DNA of 32,385 nucleotides from Periweissella fabaria (GTDB taxonomy: Bacteria; Bacillota; Bacilli; Lactobacillales; Lactobacillaceae), in the NCBI RefSeq assembly GCF_918814575.1, contig NZ_CAKKNS010000010.1, positions 1 to 32,385 on the forward strand, written 5' to 3'. How positions within the stretch are numbered: position 1 is the first letter of the stretch; every line of letters begins with the position of its first letter. A program made the position numbers and the translations under genes. The notes beneath the pieces were generated by a model. It saw only the letters and a list, made by a program, of their open reading frames with translations, did no database searches and was not told the origin of the DNA. Positions 8,263 to 16,320 of this stretch are shown piece after piece.

Positions 8263-9516
8263 TTAACTCTTGGGTGCTTCAGGAGTAATAGTCACGAACA
8301 CACCTGCATTGCTATCAGCAGATTCAACATCAAATCGAATAACAGGTTGTAGCACACGACCGTACACTTTATCATCAATCCAATTAACCATTACATCTAA
8401 TCGGTTGGCGAATAGTGCTGCACGTTCTAAATCACCAATGAATACTTGTAGAACTTCTCCTGTTCCACCAAACGCAGAGTCTTTAAACACAGTAACATCA
8501 AGACCGAATAACTTAGACCCTGAAGGGGCTGAAATTGAGTCTTGAAGTAAGTAACGACCTTGCGCATCCTTAGCTTGATCAAGAACATCATATAGAGATT
8601 GCGTCATCACAAAACTAAGGTTGTAAGCTGGATCAAAGCCTTTATTTTTCAATGATTTTAACGTAGGCACCAAATCTTCAGCAGCGACTTTTTTACTCGT
8701 GAATTTAGATAGAATCGTATTCACTTGAGAGTTCACGGTGTTAATTTTAATTTCTTGGACATAGCGTTGTAACAATGGAATTAAATCAATTTGTGCATCC
8801 GCAATTGCTTCTTCAGAAATTGGTAACATTCCACGATACGTTTTAACCTTCCATTCAACGTCGATAAATTCAGGATTAGCTAAATCTGGATTTTCTTTAA
8901 GCTCATCTACTGATGGAAGCACTGTTGATGCTGATTTAAGGATTGGGTATGTTCCAGAAGGAGTAGTTACAGAAACGTTATGAACTAATTTTGACAAATC
9001 AGCCACTGTATGAACCTCTGTATCAGGGTTGTAAATAATTTGTTCAGGAATCAATACACCTGCTTCAGTAGAAGTTAAGCCATCACGTTTTTCACCACGT
9101 GAGTGCAAAAATGCGTTGAAGGCAGCTCGTTGTTCTTGAAGAATATTAGTTTTTTTGTTCATAGGAATTGGCATTTTACGATTTTCTCCTTTTTTCGTTG
9201 GATCTTCAGGGTCATTTTCTGGGTTAGTATTGTTGTCGTCATCGTCTAGCTCTGGTGGAACACCTGTATCATCTGGTGTTGGTGCTGGTGGGTCTAATGA
9301 TTCAGGTGTATCATCATTTCCATCATCTGGAACCTCGGGATCGGTAGTCGGTTCAGGTAGTGCTTCTAAATTTTTAATGTCAGCTTGAAGTTGTTTAACC
9401 AAATCAAGTGCTTGTTGTTGTTGATCAGCACTTGCATTTGAGTTGATTAAATCTTCGGCGTTAGCAATCGCTGTTGCTAACTCTCCTTGTTTGGCAGCAA
9501 TTGATTCTTTAACCAT
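8263..9516 (-). CDS. Major capsid protein, HK97 fold, with delta-domain and acidic linker
   Basis: This 417-residue protein forms the icosahedral shell. Residues 1-53 are a charged coiled coil, the scaffold-like delta domain of HK97-type capsids. Residues about 54-115 are an unusual low-complexity linker rich in D, E, P and T. Residues about 125-410 are the capsid core, with STEAGVLIPEQI, SVTTPSGTYPIL and RGMLPISEEAIADAQIDL. The prohead protease gene lies immediately upstream and overlaps by 8 bases, so removal of the N-terminal part is expected. The start at 9516 has AAAGGAG. A second start with a good RBS exists inside the gene at 9174 (see findings). Confidence 0.95.
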   Translation of the reverse strand: MVKESIAAKQGELATAIANAEDLINSNASADQQQQALDLVKQLQADIKNLEALPEPTTDPEVPDDGNDDTPESLDPPAPTPDDTGVPPELDDDDNNTNPENDPEDPTKKGENRKMPIPMNKKTNILQEQRAAFNAFLHSRGEKRDGLTSTEAGVLIPEQIIYNPDTEVHTVADLSKLVHNVSVTTPSGTYPILKSASTVLPSVDELKENPDLANPEFIDVEWKVKTYRGMLPISEEAIADAQIDLIPLLQRYVQEIKINTVNSQVNTILSKFTSKKVAAEDLVPTLKSLKNKGFDPAYNLSFVMTQSLYDVLDQAKDAQGRYLLQDSISAPSGSKLFGLDVTVFKDSAFGGTGEVLQVFIGDLERAALFANRLDVMVNWIDDKVYGRVLQPVIRFDVESADSNAGVFVTITPEAPKS

Positions 9517-10102
9517 TCTTATCTCCTTTATTTGCTTGGTATTTTAAGATTTCCAAGACTAACGCATTGCGAATTTGTAAACTCTTAGATACTTCTTTTT
9601 CGTGTAAATCACGCTTACTTAATGCGACTTTTGTATCTGGATAAGCAGGTATAGGTGTTAATGTGATTTCAAACAATTGGTCTATTTGGTCAATTGTTCG
9701 AACATCAGGTTTACCATTAGTACCCCATTCCCAATTATCATGACTCACCGTGAAACCAAAGCTCATACCTTGAATGTTCCCCACACGAATGTTTTCGAGG
9801 ACATCATTAGCTAACGTCGTATTTGGTAATTCGGCACTAAATTTAAGCCCAATCTTATCAACTTCTAGCTTTAATGAACCTGCATCTGAACGTGCTAATA
9901 CATCATTAATTTCATGGCCGTAAATTAAATATACTTTTGATAAATCAACGTTATCTAAGGCTTTAGGGTCAACAAATTCAATGAATCCACCTAGATCACC
10001 ACTTGCCCTATTAAATACAATTGGATAACCTTCAATTGTGCGGCTATCAGTCTCTGCTCTAATTTCAAGCGTTGATTCATATGAACGTATCTCATTATTC
10101 AT
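9509..10102 (-). CDS. HK97-family prohead protease
   Basis: This 197-residue serine protease belongs to the U35/S78 family. Visible motifs are GYPIVFNRASGDLGGFIEFVDP near the N-terminus, YGHEINDVLARSDAGSLKL around the catalytic His, and GMSFGFTV around the catalytic Ser. It cleaves scaffold and capsid delta domains during head maturation. It lies between portal and capsid genes and overlaps both, the conserved order. The start at 10102 is coupled to the portal stop. Confidence 0.95.
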   Translation of the reverse strand: MNNEIRSYESTLEIRAETDSRTIEGYPIVFNRASGDLGGFIEFVDPKALDNVDLSKVYLIYGHEINDVLARSDAGSLKLEVDKIGLKFSAELPNTTLANDVLENIRVGNIQGMSFGFTVSHDNWEWGTNGKPDVRTIDQIDQLFEITLTPIPAYPDTKVALSKRDLHEKEVSKSLQIRNALVLEILKYQANKGDKNG

Positions 10103-11219
10103 TTGGTAACACCTCCTTTGCGCTTACTTTATTTACGATTTCTTGCGTGACTAAATCTGATTGACTATCCGCCAATATAGCAAGTGCCATATCAGTTGTG
10201 ATGGTGCCAGCTTTAACCATTTCGTTCACGCGTTGCTCAACTCCAATACCATCTAGATCAGTCGCTTGCTTAACATCAGCGATAATTTGAACATCTAACT
10301 TAGCTTCGATTTCTTCAACAATGGATGCTAAGTAACGTCCTAAGGTAGTGTTATACAAATTTCTAATCTGATCAGCATTTGAGTGTTCAGATTCATTGCC
10401 CAAAATGTCCGTGGGCAACATGAATACTTTAGCAATTTGGTCACGGGTCCAATCAACTGAATTTAATAGTTTGGCCACATCTGTTTTTATTTCTAATTGA
10501 TTAAAATCAAATAACGGGTCCAAGATTAATACTCGTCCAGCATTTGAACCAGAGTTGGCTTTTTCAAAAGATGCCCGCACATTTTCCTTCGCATCTTCAG
10601 TCAACGCTGCTTTATTTGATTTCAAAATCGCCATTGGATTAATCGCTTGGCGAAACATTTGAACTGCTAAATTCCTTGAACTTTTTTGTAGTTCTAATTC
10701 GGAACTTAGCGCTGCTAATGGACTTTTACCCATTAAACCGCCATCCATACTGAAACATTTGAAATGAATCATGTCTGCGGAATCAATATTTTTTAAATCT
10801 GGTTCATCTGGGGCAATGAAGCTAACATCATAGGTTATCGTTTGGCCATCATCTGATAAATTAACTGTTACATTTGACGGGCGGACAAATTCCCAAAATT
10901 CTTGGTTGCTATCTGTTCTTCGGACTGCATACGCGTTACCTGTTAGTAACATTTGTGCGATTAACGACTGGATGAAATTAAATCTGTTAGCTATCCGTGA
11001 TGGATTTAGCAACAATTTATTTATTTTCTTACTCTCAGTACTCAATTTAATCCGTGCTAAGTCTGAACTAATAACATTAACTGCTGCCCAAACATCAGAA
11101 TTACGAATGACGCTTTCAGCTGACACATAATCATCGTTATAAATATTAATTCCATTTCCTAAAGCCACTCCTAGTGTACTTTGACCACGGATATTAATAC
11201 TTCTTTTTTCAAAAAACAT
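10095..11219 (-). CDS. Phage portal protein, HK97 family
   Basis: This 374-residue protein contains AVNVISSDLARIKL, NAYAVRRTDS, DMIHFKCFSMDGGLMGKSPLAAL and DWTRDQIAKVFMLPTDILG, characteristic of HK97-type portals. The protein forms the dodecameric ring at one capsid vertex through which DNA is packaged and leaves. It follows terminase and precedes the protease gene. The ATG at 11219 follows GGGAG at the end of the preceding tiny gene. Confidence 0.96.
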   Translation of the reverse strand: MFFEKRSINIRGQSTLGVALGNGINIYNDDYVSAESVIRNSDVWAAVNVISSDLARIKLSTESKKINKLLLNPSRIANRFNFIQSLIAQMLLTGNAYAVRRTDSNQEFWEFVRPSNVTVNLSDDGQTITYDVSFIAPDEPDLKNIDSADMIHFKCFSMDGGLMGKSPLAALSSELELQKSSRNLAVQMFRQAINPMAILKSNKAALTEDAKENVRASFEKANSGSNAGRVLILDPLFDFNQLEIKTDVAKLLNSVDWTRDQIAKVFMLPTDILGNESEHSNADQIRNLYNTTLGRYLASIVEEIEAKLDVQIIADVKQATDLDGIGVEQRVNEMVKAGTITTDMALAILADSQSDLVTQEIVNKVSAKEVLPNE

Positions 11220-11222
11220 TAC

Positions 11223-11372
11223 CTACTCCCTTCCAACAAAATAACTGAATACGAAACAAAATAAACCAGTAATTGCTAAGCCTAAAATTATGTGGATTAA
11301 AAAAGCCGCTACCACAAAACTTGCAGTACCGACTAGCGATAAAATGTTTGAAATAATTAATCTGTTCTTCAA
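11223..11372 (-). CDS. Small hydrophobic protein between terminase and portal (DUF1056-like)
   Basis: This 49-residue gene starts at a TTG (11372) that overlaps the terminase stop as TTGA. The RBS GGAGG lies 9 bases upstream inside the terminase gene. The product is almost all hydrophobic, with two probable membrane helices (ISNILSLVGTASFVVAAFLIH and IILGLAITGLFCFVFSYF). A small membrane protein at exactly this place is common in lactic phages and is often called DUF1056. Its function is unknown. Confidence 0.7.
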   Translation of the reverse strand: MKNRLIISNILSLVGTASFVVAAFLIHIILGLAITGLFCFVFSYFVGRE

Positions 11373-13150
11373 AATGTAAATCCTCCACTCTTCAGTAATT
11401 CATTAACTTGCTGGTCTGACATTCGATCATACTCATCTTGTACTTTCGTAGCTTGGCCATATTCTTCAAAATGATATAGTCCATCAAATAAAGCATCAAT
11501 TAAAGCATCTACTAAATCAATTTTGAAACTAGCTTTGTTCTTATCAATTTTTATACCGTTATTATCCGAAACGATAACTGCATTCATTAATGATTTTTCC
11601 ATCATTGCGTCATCAAATCGGGTAACTCTCCCCTCAACAAAGGCATCTTGAAGCCATTTAGTAGGTTCGTTTAACGATATTGAACCTTGTCTAACCGGTT
11701 GCATTTGCCAATTTGTCGTTTCTTCAACGGCTTTAACAGTGGCATAAGCGTGTGCTGAATCGTATGCGAATGACATTACTTCTAGATTATTATCACTGAC
11801 AAAATCCATCAGCCAAGTAAAGACGAAATCATTATCAATCAAGCCTTTTTCATGCTGCGTGACATCTGCAAAGCCTAATTCTTCCATTTGGCGATAATTA
11901 ATGCCGTCTTGGCTTTCTTTGGCGTCAATAGAACCCGCCTTTTTCCAAGGGATAAATGAGTGTTGATACAAGTGCCATTTTCGCTTACCGTCTTCATCTT
12001 CGTATGGAAATACAAATGCTAGAGCGGTATCATCGGAAGTCATTGAATTATCAAACCCAATATAGACTTGGTGGCCTTTAATATCGAAATCTTCAATAAC
12101 TGTGTTATTAATATCTTCGAGTTCAAATGCGGCGTCTTGTTCAGCATTAACCCAAACATTCATAGATTTAACTAAAAAATCATTTAACTTACCTTGCCGC
12201 ATAGAGATATCGCGCTTTGAAATTAAACCTTCGAGTAATTGATCATGTTGTTCAGGCAGTCCTAATAGTGGATTAGATTTAATCCATGTTTCAGGTTCAA
12301 AAACTTCATTAACATCATCTTGCGACCATACGGCCAAGAAATAGTTATCTAGTTCATGCTTGCCTTTTTCAATGTCTTCGGTGGCCATCTTAATATCTTC
12401 ACGTAACGGTGCATTAGGATTTTGATACGCCGTTGAAATCATGATAAAAATACCTTCAGGTTGTTTAACTTGTCCCGAAGTTATCATTTCAAAAGCATCT
12501 CGGTTAATCTGTTTTCCTGCCTCATCAAATACGGCAGTATTCGCGTGGTAACTATCCAAGTGCCCACCATCAGCCGTTAAACGTACAATTTGGTTCTTCC
12601 GACGATTGTCAAAGACATCCATGAATCGGGGTGAAATATCTTCGCGTAACCCCTCAAACAACGCACCTGGTTTAATTAGTTTTTCAATTGTACCTTTGGT
12701 GTAGTTAAATAATTTTTTAGTTTGGTCACTAGTGTTTGAAGCTACGATGATGTCTTGATTGTATCTATCGTATGACTGAATAAAAAAATCATACGTGGCT
12801 AACACTGATGCCATATATGTTTTCCCTTGAGCTCGTGCAATAGATATGACAGCCTGCTTAAAGCGTTTACCGTTGGTTTTTTCGCTACGCCAACCAACTA
12901 AACTACCTAATGCGAACTTTTGCCAGGCCATTAGTGGTACTGGTTCGTTCGTATCTGGATCAGGAACCCTTGAAGCGAATAATAAAAATCCTTTTAAAAT
13001 TTTTTCGTCGAAATAATAAGGAAATTCCGGTGTCCTTTGCATTTTTAAGTCATCTAAATGCCTTTTTGTTGCTAATTTCATCAATTTTCCAGTTAAAATT
13101 TTGCCGTTTTGAACATCTAAAGCATATTGAGTAACGGGATTAACGCTCAT
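11369..13150 (-). CDS. terL: Terminase large subunit
   Basis: This 593-residue packaging motor has an ATPase and a nuclease half. A Walker A-like motif (ARAQGKTY, residues 105-112) and a Walker B/catalytic carboxylate (AVFDEAG, 206-212) are visible. The C-terminal nuclease half has acidic residues at YIGFDNSM, SFAYDSAHAY and KIDLVDALIDALFDG. This places it in the Terminase_1 group of HK97-type phages. It starts at 13150 overlapping the small subunit stop. Together with the small subunit it cuts and pumps phage DNA into the prohead. The packaging type (cos or pac) cannot be decided from this window. Confidence 0.96.
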   Translation of the reverse strand: MSVNPVTQYALDVQNGKILTGKLMKLATKRHLDDLKMQRTPEFPYYFDEKILKGFLLFASRVPDPDTNEPVPLMAWQKFALGSLVGWRSEKTNGKRFKQAVISIARAQGKTYMASVLATYDFFIQSYDRYNQDIIVASNTSDQTKKLFNYTKGTIEKLIKPGALFEGLREDISPRFMDVFDNRRKNQIVRLTADGGHLDSYHANTAVFDEAGKQINRDAFEMITSGQVKQPEGIFIMISTAYQNPNAPLREDIKMATEDIEKGKHELDNYFLAVWSQDDVNEVFEPETWIKSNPLLGLPEQHDQLLEGLISKRDISMRQGKLNDFLVKSMNVWVNAEQDAAFELEDINNTVIEDFDIKGHQVYIGFDNSMTSDDTALAFVFPYEDEDGKRKWHLYQHSFIPWKKAGSIDAKESQDGINYRQMEELGFADVTQHEKGLIDNDFVFTWLMDFVSDNNLEVMSFAYDSAHAYATVKAVEETTNWQMQPVRQGSISLNEPTKWLQDAFVEGRVTRFDDAMMEKSLMNAVIVSDNNGIKIDKNKASFKIDLVDALIDALFDGLYHFEEYGQATKVQDEYDRMSDQQVNELLKSGGFTF

Positions 13151-13515
13151 TATGACTCACCTCGCATTAAAGCAACGATTTCATCGGCTGAATTTTTTTC
13201 AACTTTCACTAATGTTTCACGTGGCAATAGATTATTCAACTCCTTAACCAGGCCAGTCCAACGATTAATTACTGCAACGTAGCTTTTTTGGGCTGGATTT
13301 TCGCGCATCATTTCCTGCGAACCATTAACGAATAGAACAACCGGCCCATTTTCGATAATATCATCTTGTAAAATTCGTAAGTTGACAGTCGCAAAAGCTA
13401 ATTGCTCAATAATTTTCTTGCCAATGTCTTGTTTTTCAGGTGGGATTTCAACATACGCCTTTGTAAAGTAATCAACTGCCACTTCATACTGTTTCTGAAA
13501 TTCTTTTCTATCCAT
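13150..13515 (-). CDS. terS: Terminase small subunit (P27-like)
   Basis: I place the start at the ATG 13515, because AAAGGAGG lies just upstream within the longer frame that opens at 13545. The 121-residue product (MDRKEFQKQYEVAVDYFTKAYVEIPPEKQ) has VINRWTGLVKELNNLLPRETL, as in the P27 family small terminase subunit. It recognises phage DNA and loads the large subunit. The stop overlaps the large-subunit start. The gene follows the HNH endonuclease gene, a pairing often seen at cos-type packaging modules. Confidence 0.85.
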   Translation of the reverse strand: MDRKEFQKQYEVAVDYFTKAYVEIPPEKQDIGKKIIEQLAFATVNLRILQDDIIENGPVVLFVNGSQEMMRENPAQKSYVAVINRWTGLVKELNNLLPRETLVKVEKNSADEIVALMRGES

Positions 13516-13586
13516 TTTTTGTATCCTCCTTTCAAATTTTGACACCCCCCCTCATATGAAAAAACGGCTCGCTGTAAATGTTGACA

Positions 13587-14102
13587 CTATTGCACCGTTC
13601 TTCCTTTTTGAAACCCATAGGGGGCCTTACTAGTCATTTTAAAGACATATTCAAGGTATTTCACATCTTTAATTAACAATTGCTCTGAACGCTTTTTATT
13701 GCGTTTTCCAGTACCATAAAATTCTTGTTCCCACTTAGTCTTAATGTTGTGGCAGCTCTTACAACTTGCCACTAGATTAGTCTCCTCTAGCTGCAATTCA
13801 GGTGCTATTTCATTCGGAACAATGTGATCAACCATGTAAGCAGGTGTTACTTGGCCAACAAGTTGACAGTAACGACATAACCCATGGTCTCGCTTCATAA
13901 TATATTCACGCTGAACCTTCCACGCTTTAGTGCGGTAGAACTTCAAACGCTCCTTAGTCTTAGTGTCAGCCTTGCGTTGCATATTATAATGTCTATCTTG
14001 TTGCTTGTTCCTTGGATGAAGCGCTTGGTGTTGACTGCAGTAACGCTCTTCAATTGCTACTTTAGTTCTGCAATTAAGATGCCCACATCGATGTACTTTC
14101 AA
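13587..14102 (-). CDS. HNH endonuclease of the packaging module
   Basis: The longer frame opens at 14222, but a TTG at 14102 with AAGGAGG upstream is the better start. It gives 171 residues and keeps the gene clear of the tRNA. The N-terminus has a CX4C/CX2H-type zinc site (CGHLNC, YCSQH). The HNH domain has CRYCQ (76-80), MVDHIVP (90-96), N109 and CKSCHN (114-119). HNH proteins next to terminase are required for terminase cleavage in many cos phages. The gene begins the late transcript, just downstream of a 23-bp conserved promoter-like element. Confidence 0.93.
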   Translation of the reverse strand: MKVHRCGHLNCRTKVAIEERYCSQHQALHPRNKQQDRHYNMQRKADTKTKERLKFYRTKAWKVQREYIMKRDHGLCRYCQLVGQVTPAYMVDHIVPNEIAPELQLEETNLVASCKSCHNIKTKWEQEFYGTGKRNKKRSEQLLIKDVKYLEYVFKMTSKAPYGFQKGRTVQ

Positions 14103-14126
14103 AACGTTCCTCCTTATATTAACTAT

Positions 14127-14149
14127 GTACACTGACTGATTAGTTATTA
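14127..14149 (-). promoter_or_regulatory. Late promoter-like element, copy 1
   Basis: On the minus strand this 23-bp stretch begins TAATAACTAATCAGTCAG and ends TGTAC. It matches 19 of 23 positions of a second copy at 32294-32316, ahead of the lysis genes. It contains the dyad TTAGT/ACTAA. It lies 24 bases before the HNH start. No consensus -35 box is visible, as expected for an activated late promoter. Confidence 0.5.
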
Positions 14150-14190
14150 CTAACCAGTAGCTCTGCTTTATGTTATGCCATAACTGGCAA

Positions 14191-14262
14191 CGGTCATATC
14201 GGGAATCGAACCCGAGTCTCACGCGTGACAGGCGTGTATCTTAACCGTTAGACTATACGACC
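14191..14262 (-). tRNA. tRNA-Asp (anticodon GUC)
   Basis: On the minus strand a full cloverleaf can be drawn. The acceptor stem is GGTCGTA with TATGACC (one G-U pair). The anticodon stem CACGC/GCGTG surrounds the loop CTGTCAC with anticodon GTC. The T arm contains GGTTCGATTCC, and a G discriminator is at 14191. The 3' CCA is not encoded. It lies between the moron terminator and the HNH gene, within the phage rather than at an edge, so it is a phage-carried tRNA and not an attachment-site remnant. Confidence 0.92.
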
Positions 14263-14298
14263 ATTACTACCGCTGCGTTTAACGTCCAGCTTGACCAA

Positions 14299-14327
14299 CA
14301 AAAAAGACACCCATCTCTGGATGTCTA
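14299..14327 (-). terminator. Rho-independent terminator after the membrane-protein moron
   Basis: On the minus strand AGACATCCA pairs with TGGGTGTCT over a GAGA loop (one G-U pair), followed by a run of T. It ends transcription of the 14437-15150 gene before the tRNA. Confidence 0.8.
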
Positions 14328-14365
14328 AACATGTTTCTAAACTAATTCGGGAGAATCCCAATTAC

Positions 14366-14402
14366 ATACGTCATTACTGAACAATATCATTATATGACGT
14401 AT
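14366..14402. repeat. Inverted repeat ATACGTCAT/ATGACGTAT
   Basis: Perfect 9-bp arms at 14366-14374 and 14394-14402 are separated by 19 bases. They lie downstream of the moron stop. No T run follows directly, so this is either a processing hairpin or a protein site. Confidence 0.4.
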
Positions 14403-14436
14403 CATGTGACATAAAACTGACAAAAAAGTGACATTT

Positions 14437-15150
14437 TTATTTAATTAGTTCATATTTCGTTTTAATAAGTTTATCAGTAGATACTATGAATTCATTAAAC
14501 ACGTTCTCTGAATTTTTTAAACAAGCTCTATAATCAGTTCGAGAACATCCGTATTCTAAAACTAAAATGTTTCTGTTTTTATCATCATTAAAAAAGCTTT
14601 TTAAATCATCTTGTAACGCTTTAACTTTATTAAAGCTATTTTCATATTTAATGTATAAGTCCATATCAAGGTATTCTTTAATTAGAAAAGTTAAAAATAC
14701 ATTATTTAATATACTTTTATTTAAATTTAGTGTCTCAGTTCTTAACTCTTCCATATCAATACCTTTCTTACCTTGCACGATATCCCCGTACTTTTCTGCG
14801 AATTCATTATTTTGATAGAGTAGGTTATATATGCGTTGGTATTCTAGATTAATATCGGTTTGTACTTTGTTCAAAGTGATTAGCATATTTTTTGATTCTA
14901 AAATCTTCTGGTTGTATTCTTGTTCTTTTAATTGCTTATTTACTTGCCAATACACACCTAAAACAGAAATAATTGAACCTATAAGACTTCCTAAAAATGA
15001 AATCCAATCACCCTCATATTTTGAAATATTATTTAAAAAGAATGGCAAAATCATCAAACATGTAAATGTAATAACACCCCATATAATCGTATACATAATT
15101 AAAAAAAATATATTTTGAACAAATCCTTTGAATTTATTTAATTTTCGCAT
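14437..15150 (-). CDS. Two-helix membrane protein with cytoplasmic coiled coil; moron of unknown function
   Basis: This 237-residue protein has two N-terminal membrane helices (about residues 13-37 and 49-68, the latter WISFLGSLIGSIISVLGVYW). A long charged, probably coiled-coil, cytoplasmic part follows. The small-residue helix followed by a coiled coil is seen in many membrane-anchored phage exclusion and abortive infection proteins, but no specific family is recognised. The gene sits outside the operons. An extended -10 promoter (TGCTATAAT, 15182-15190) precedes it just after the early terminator, and its own terminator follows. It is strongly AT-rich. This moron layout suggests expression in the lysogen, perhaps for superinfection exclusion. 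That role is inference. Confidence 0.75.
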   Translation of the reverse strand: MRKLNKFKGFVQNIFFLIMYTIIWGVITFTCLMILPFFLNNISKYEGDWISFLGSLIGSIISVLGVYWQVNKQLKEQEYNQKILESKNMLITLNKVQTDINLEYQRIYNLLYQNNEFAEKYGDIVQGKKGIDMEELRTETLNLNKSILNNVFLTFLIKEYLDMDLYIKYENSFNKVKALQDDLKSFFNDDKNRNILVLEYGCSRTDYRACLKNSENVFNEFIVSTDKLIKTKYELIK

Positions 15151-15181
15151 CTAATAATCTCCAAATTATTTAATACTTAAA

Positions 15182-15190
15182 ATTATAGCA
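15182..15190 (-). promoter_or_regulatory. Extended -10 promoter of the moron gene
   Basis: On the minus strand TGCTATAAT forms a TGN-extended consensus -10 box about 32 bases before the ATG at 15150. The -35 region overlaps the early terminator and is not consensus. GGAG precedes the start codon. Confidence 0.55.
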
Positions 15191-15194
15191 AAAT

Positions 15195-15224
15195 AAAAAA
15201 CAGCCACCTAATTAAAGGTGACTG
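15195..15224 (-). terminator. Terminator of the early operon
   Basis: On the minus strand CAGTCACCT pairs with AGGTGGCTG across a TTAATT loop (one G-U pair), followed by TTTTTT. It lies just after the last small early gene. Confidence 0.85.
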
Positions 15225-15230
15225 CTTAAA

Positions 15231-15374
15231 CTAAACGAACATTTTGTAATTCAAATCTTTCTTACGAATCAACCTAGTTGCTAAGCCACGCTTGTATAGA
15301 TCATGAAATATCTTTTTATTCAGTTGTTCGAACTTAACTAACTTCTTATGCTGTATTTGCCGTTTGGTTGCCAA
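15231..15374 (-). CDS. Small basic protein, last gene of the early operon
   Basis: A TTG at 15374 with an upstream AAGGAAGG opens a 47-residue frame, MATKRQIQHKKLVKFEQLNK, ending in LNYKMFV. The protein is highly basic (many K and R) and predicted helical, without membrane segments. The stop is followed within 10 bases by the early terminator, which supports a real gene. A nucleic-acid-binding role is possible from the charge, but no family is recognised. The non-ATG start and an 11-base spacing make it uncertain. Confidence 0.5.
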   Translation of the reverse strand: MATKRQIQHKKLVKFEQLNKKIFHDLYKRGLATRLIRKKDLNYKMFV

Positions 15375-15442
15375 TGCTTTTATAACCTTCCTTTAAATCC
15401 TTCCAAAATGATTACAAATTGCAGCTACCACAATTAATTTAA

Positions 15443-15703
15443 TTATTTAATCCACCATGTTGCAATCAATACACATAAACACATAACTATACATACTTCT
15501 GAAATAAATACTCGACGTTCTTCTTTTTTAATTTCTTCTAGTCGTTTTTTATTCTCTTCCAATATTTTTTTATTTTCTTCAAATATTTTTTTATTTAGAT
15601 CATTTTCTTCTTTGGCTTTTTCGATTTGTTTTGTAATATCTTCAATCCACCATCTAAAATCTACATTTGCGTTCGCTGATGCTTGATTATTAACTATTTT
15701 CAT
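15443..15703 (-). CDS. Coiled-coil protein with C-terminal membrane anchor
   Basis: This 86-residue protein has three parts. The N-terminus is MKIVNNQASANANVDFRWW. A lysine/glutamate coiled coil with near-repeats of KKxxEENKK (about 38-65) follows. The last 17 residues are hydrophobic (EVCIVMCLCVLIATWWIK) and form a tail anchor. The start overlaps the stop of the upstream gene at 15703. The architecture suggests a cytoplasmic rod tethered to the membrane from its C-terminus. Function is unknown. Confidence 0.7.
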   Translation of the reverse strand: MKIVNNQASANANVDFRWWIEDITKQIEKAKEENDLNKKIFEENKKILEENKKRLEEIKKEERRVFISEVCIVMCLCVLIATWWIK

Positions 15704-15975
15704 TACATGCCACCTTTTATTAGTAACGTAACCTTATTAACATCCACTGTTGTTTCAGCCTTGCGAGAAAATTCTTCATCACTATTAATGAGATTTAACA
15801 AATCTCTCAATTCTCGCTTCACCCTATCACCAGATAGCAATTTTTTAATCACTTCCATTTGTAGTTCTTTATTAAGAATGAAAAATGACATAACAGAATC
15901 AATGAACTCATCATCTTCTTCAACGTCATCTAAGAACTCATTTAAAAATCTAACTTTATACGCTTCTTCATCCAT
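15703..15975 (-). CDS. Hypothetical acidic early protein
   Basis: This 90-residue protein has an acidic N-terminal segment (FLDDVEEDDEFIDSVMSFF) and a helical middle (LQMEVIKKLLSGDRVKRELRDLLNLI). It ends VTLLIKGGM and shares its stop/start overlap with the downstream coiled-coil gene. The start at 15975 overlaps the upstream gene's stop at 15968. The tight coupling in both directions argues that it is translated. No family recognised. Confidence 0.7.
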   Translation of the reverse strand: MDEEAYKVRFLNEFLDDVEEDDEFIDSVMSFFILNKELQMEVIKKLLSGDRVKRELRDLLNLINSDEEFSRKAETTVDVNKVTLLIKGGM

Positions 15976-16189
15976 TACACACCACCTCTAATTTCCCATT
16001 CCAAGCATTCACCGCATTGATTAGCTCATCATCGTTATTAACTTTTATACGTAAATTTGGATAATAACTATTAATAGGTTCGTTATCATCACCAATTATC
16101 CAAAATGAAATTTCTACAAAGTAATCACCCGAATGATTCATAACTAAATCTTCCCATTCAGCATATTCAGCCTTGTTCAATTCCCACAT
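15968..16189 (-). CDS. Hypothetical early protein
   Basis: I chose ATG 16189, with AAAGGA 8 bases upstream, over a GTG two codons earlier. The 73-residue product reads MWELNKAEYAEWEDLVMNHSGDYF and has a beta-rich centre, EISFWIIGDDNEPINSYYPNLRIKVNN. It is acidic and soluble. It is coupled to the next gene. No family is recognised; small proteins of this kind fill the early operons of lactic phages. Confidence 0.7.
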   Translation of the reverse strand: MWELNKAEYAEWEDLVMNHSGDYFVEISFWIIGDDNEPINSYYPNLRIKVNNDDELINAVNAWNGKLEVVCNG

Positions 16190-16320
16190 TTTCACTATCC
16201 TTTTTCACTTTCAAATACGTTGCATAATCACAAGTCTTTTTAAATCCTGTAACCCTTTGCTATCACTGGTTTAAACAAGCTTTCTAAGTCATGGGTTTTT
16301 TCAGCTATTTTTGCTTGAAT

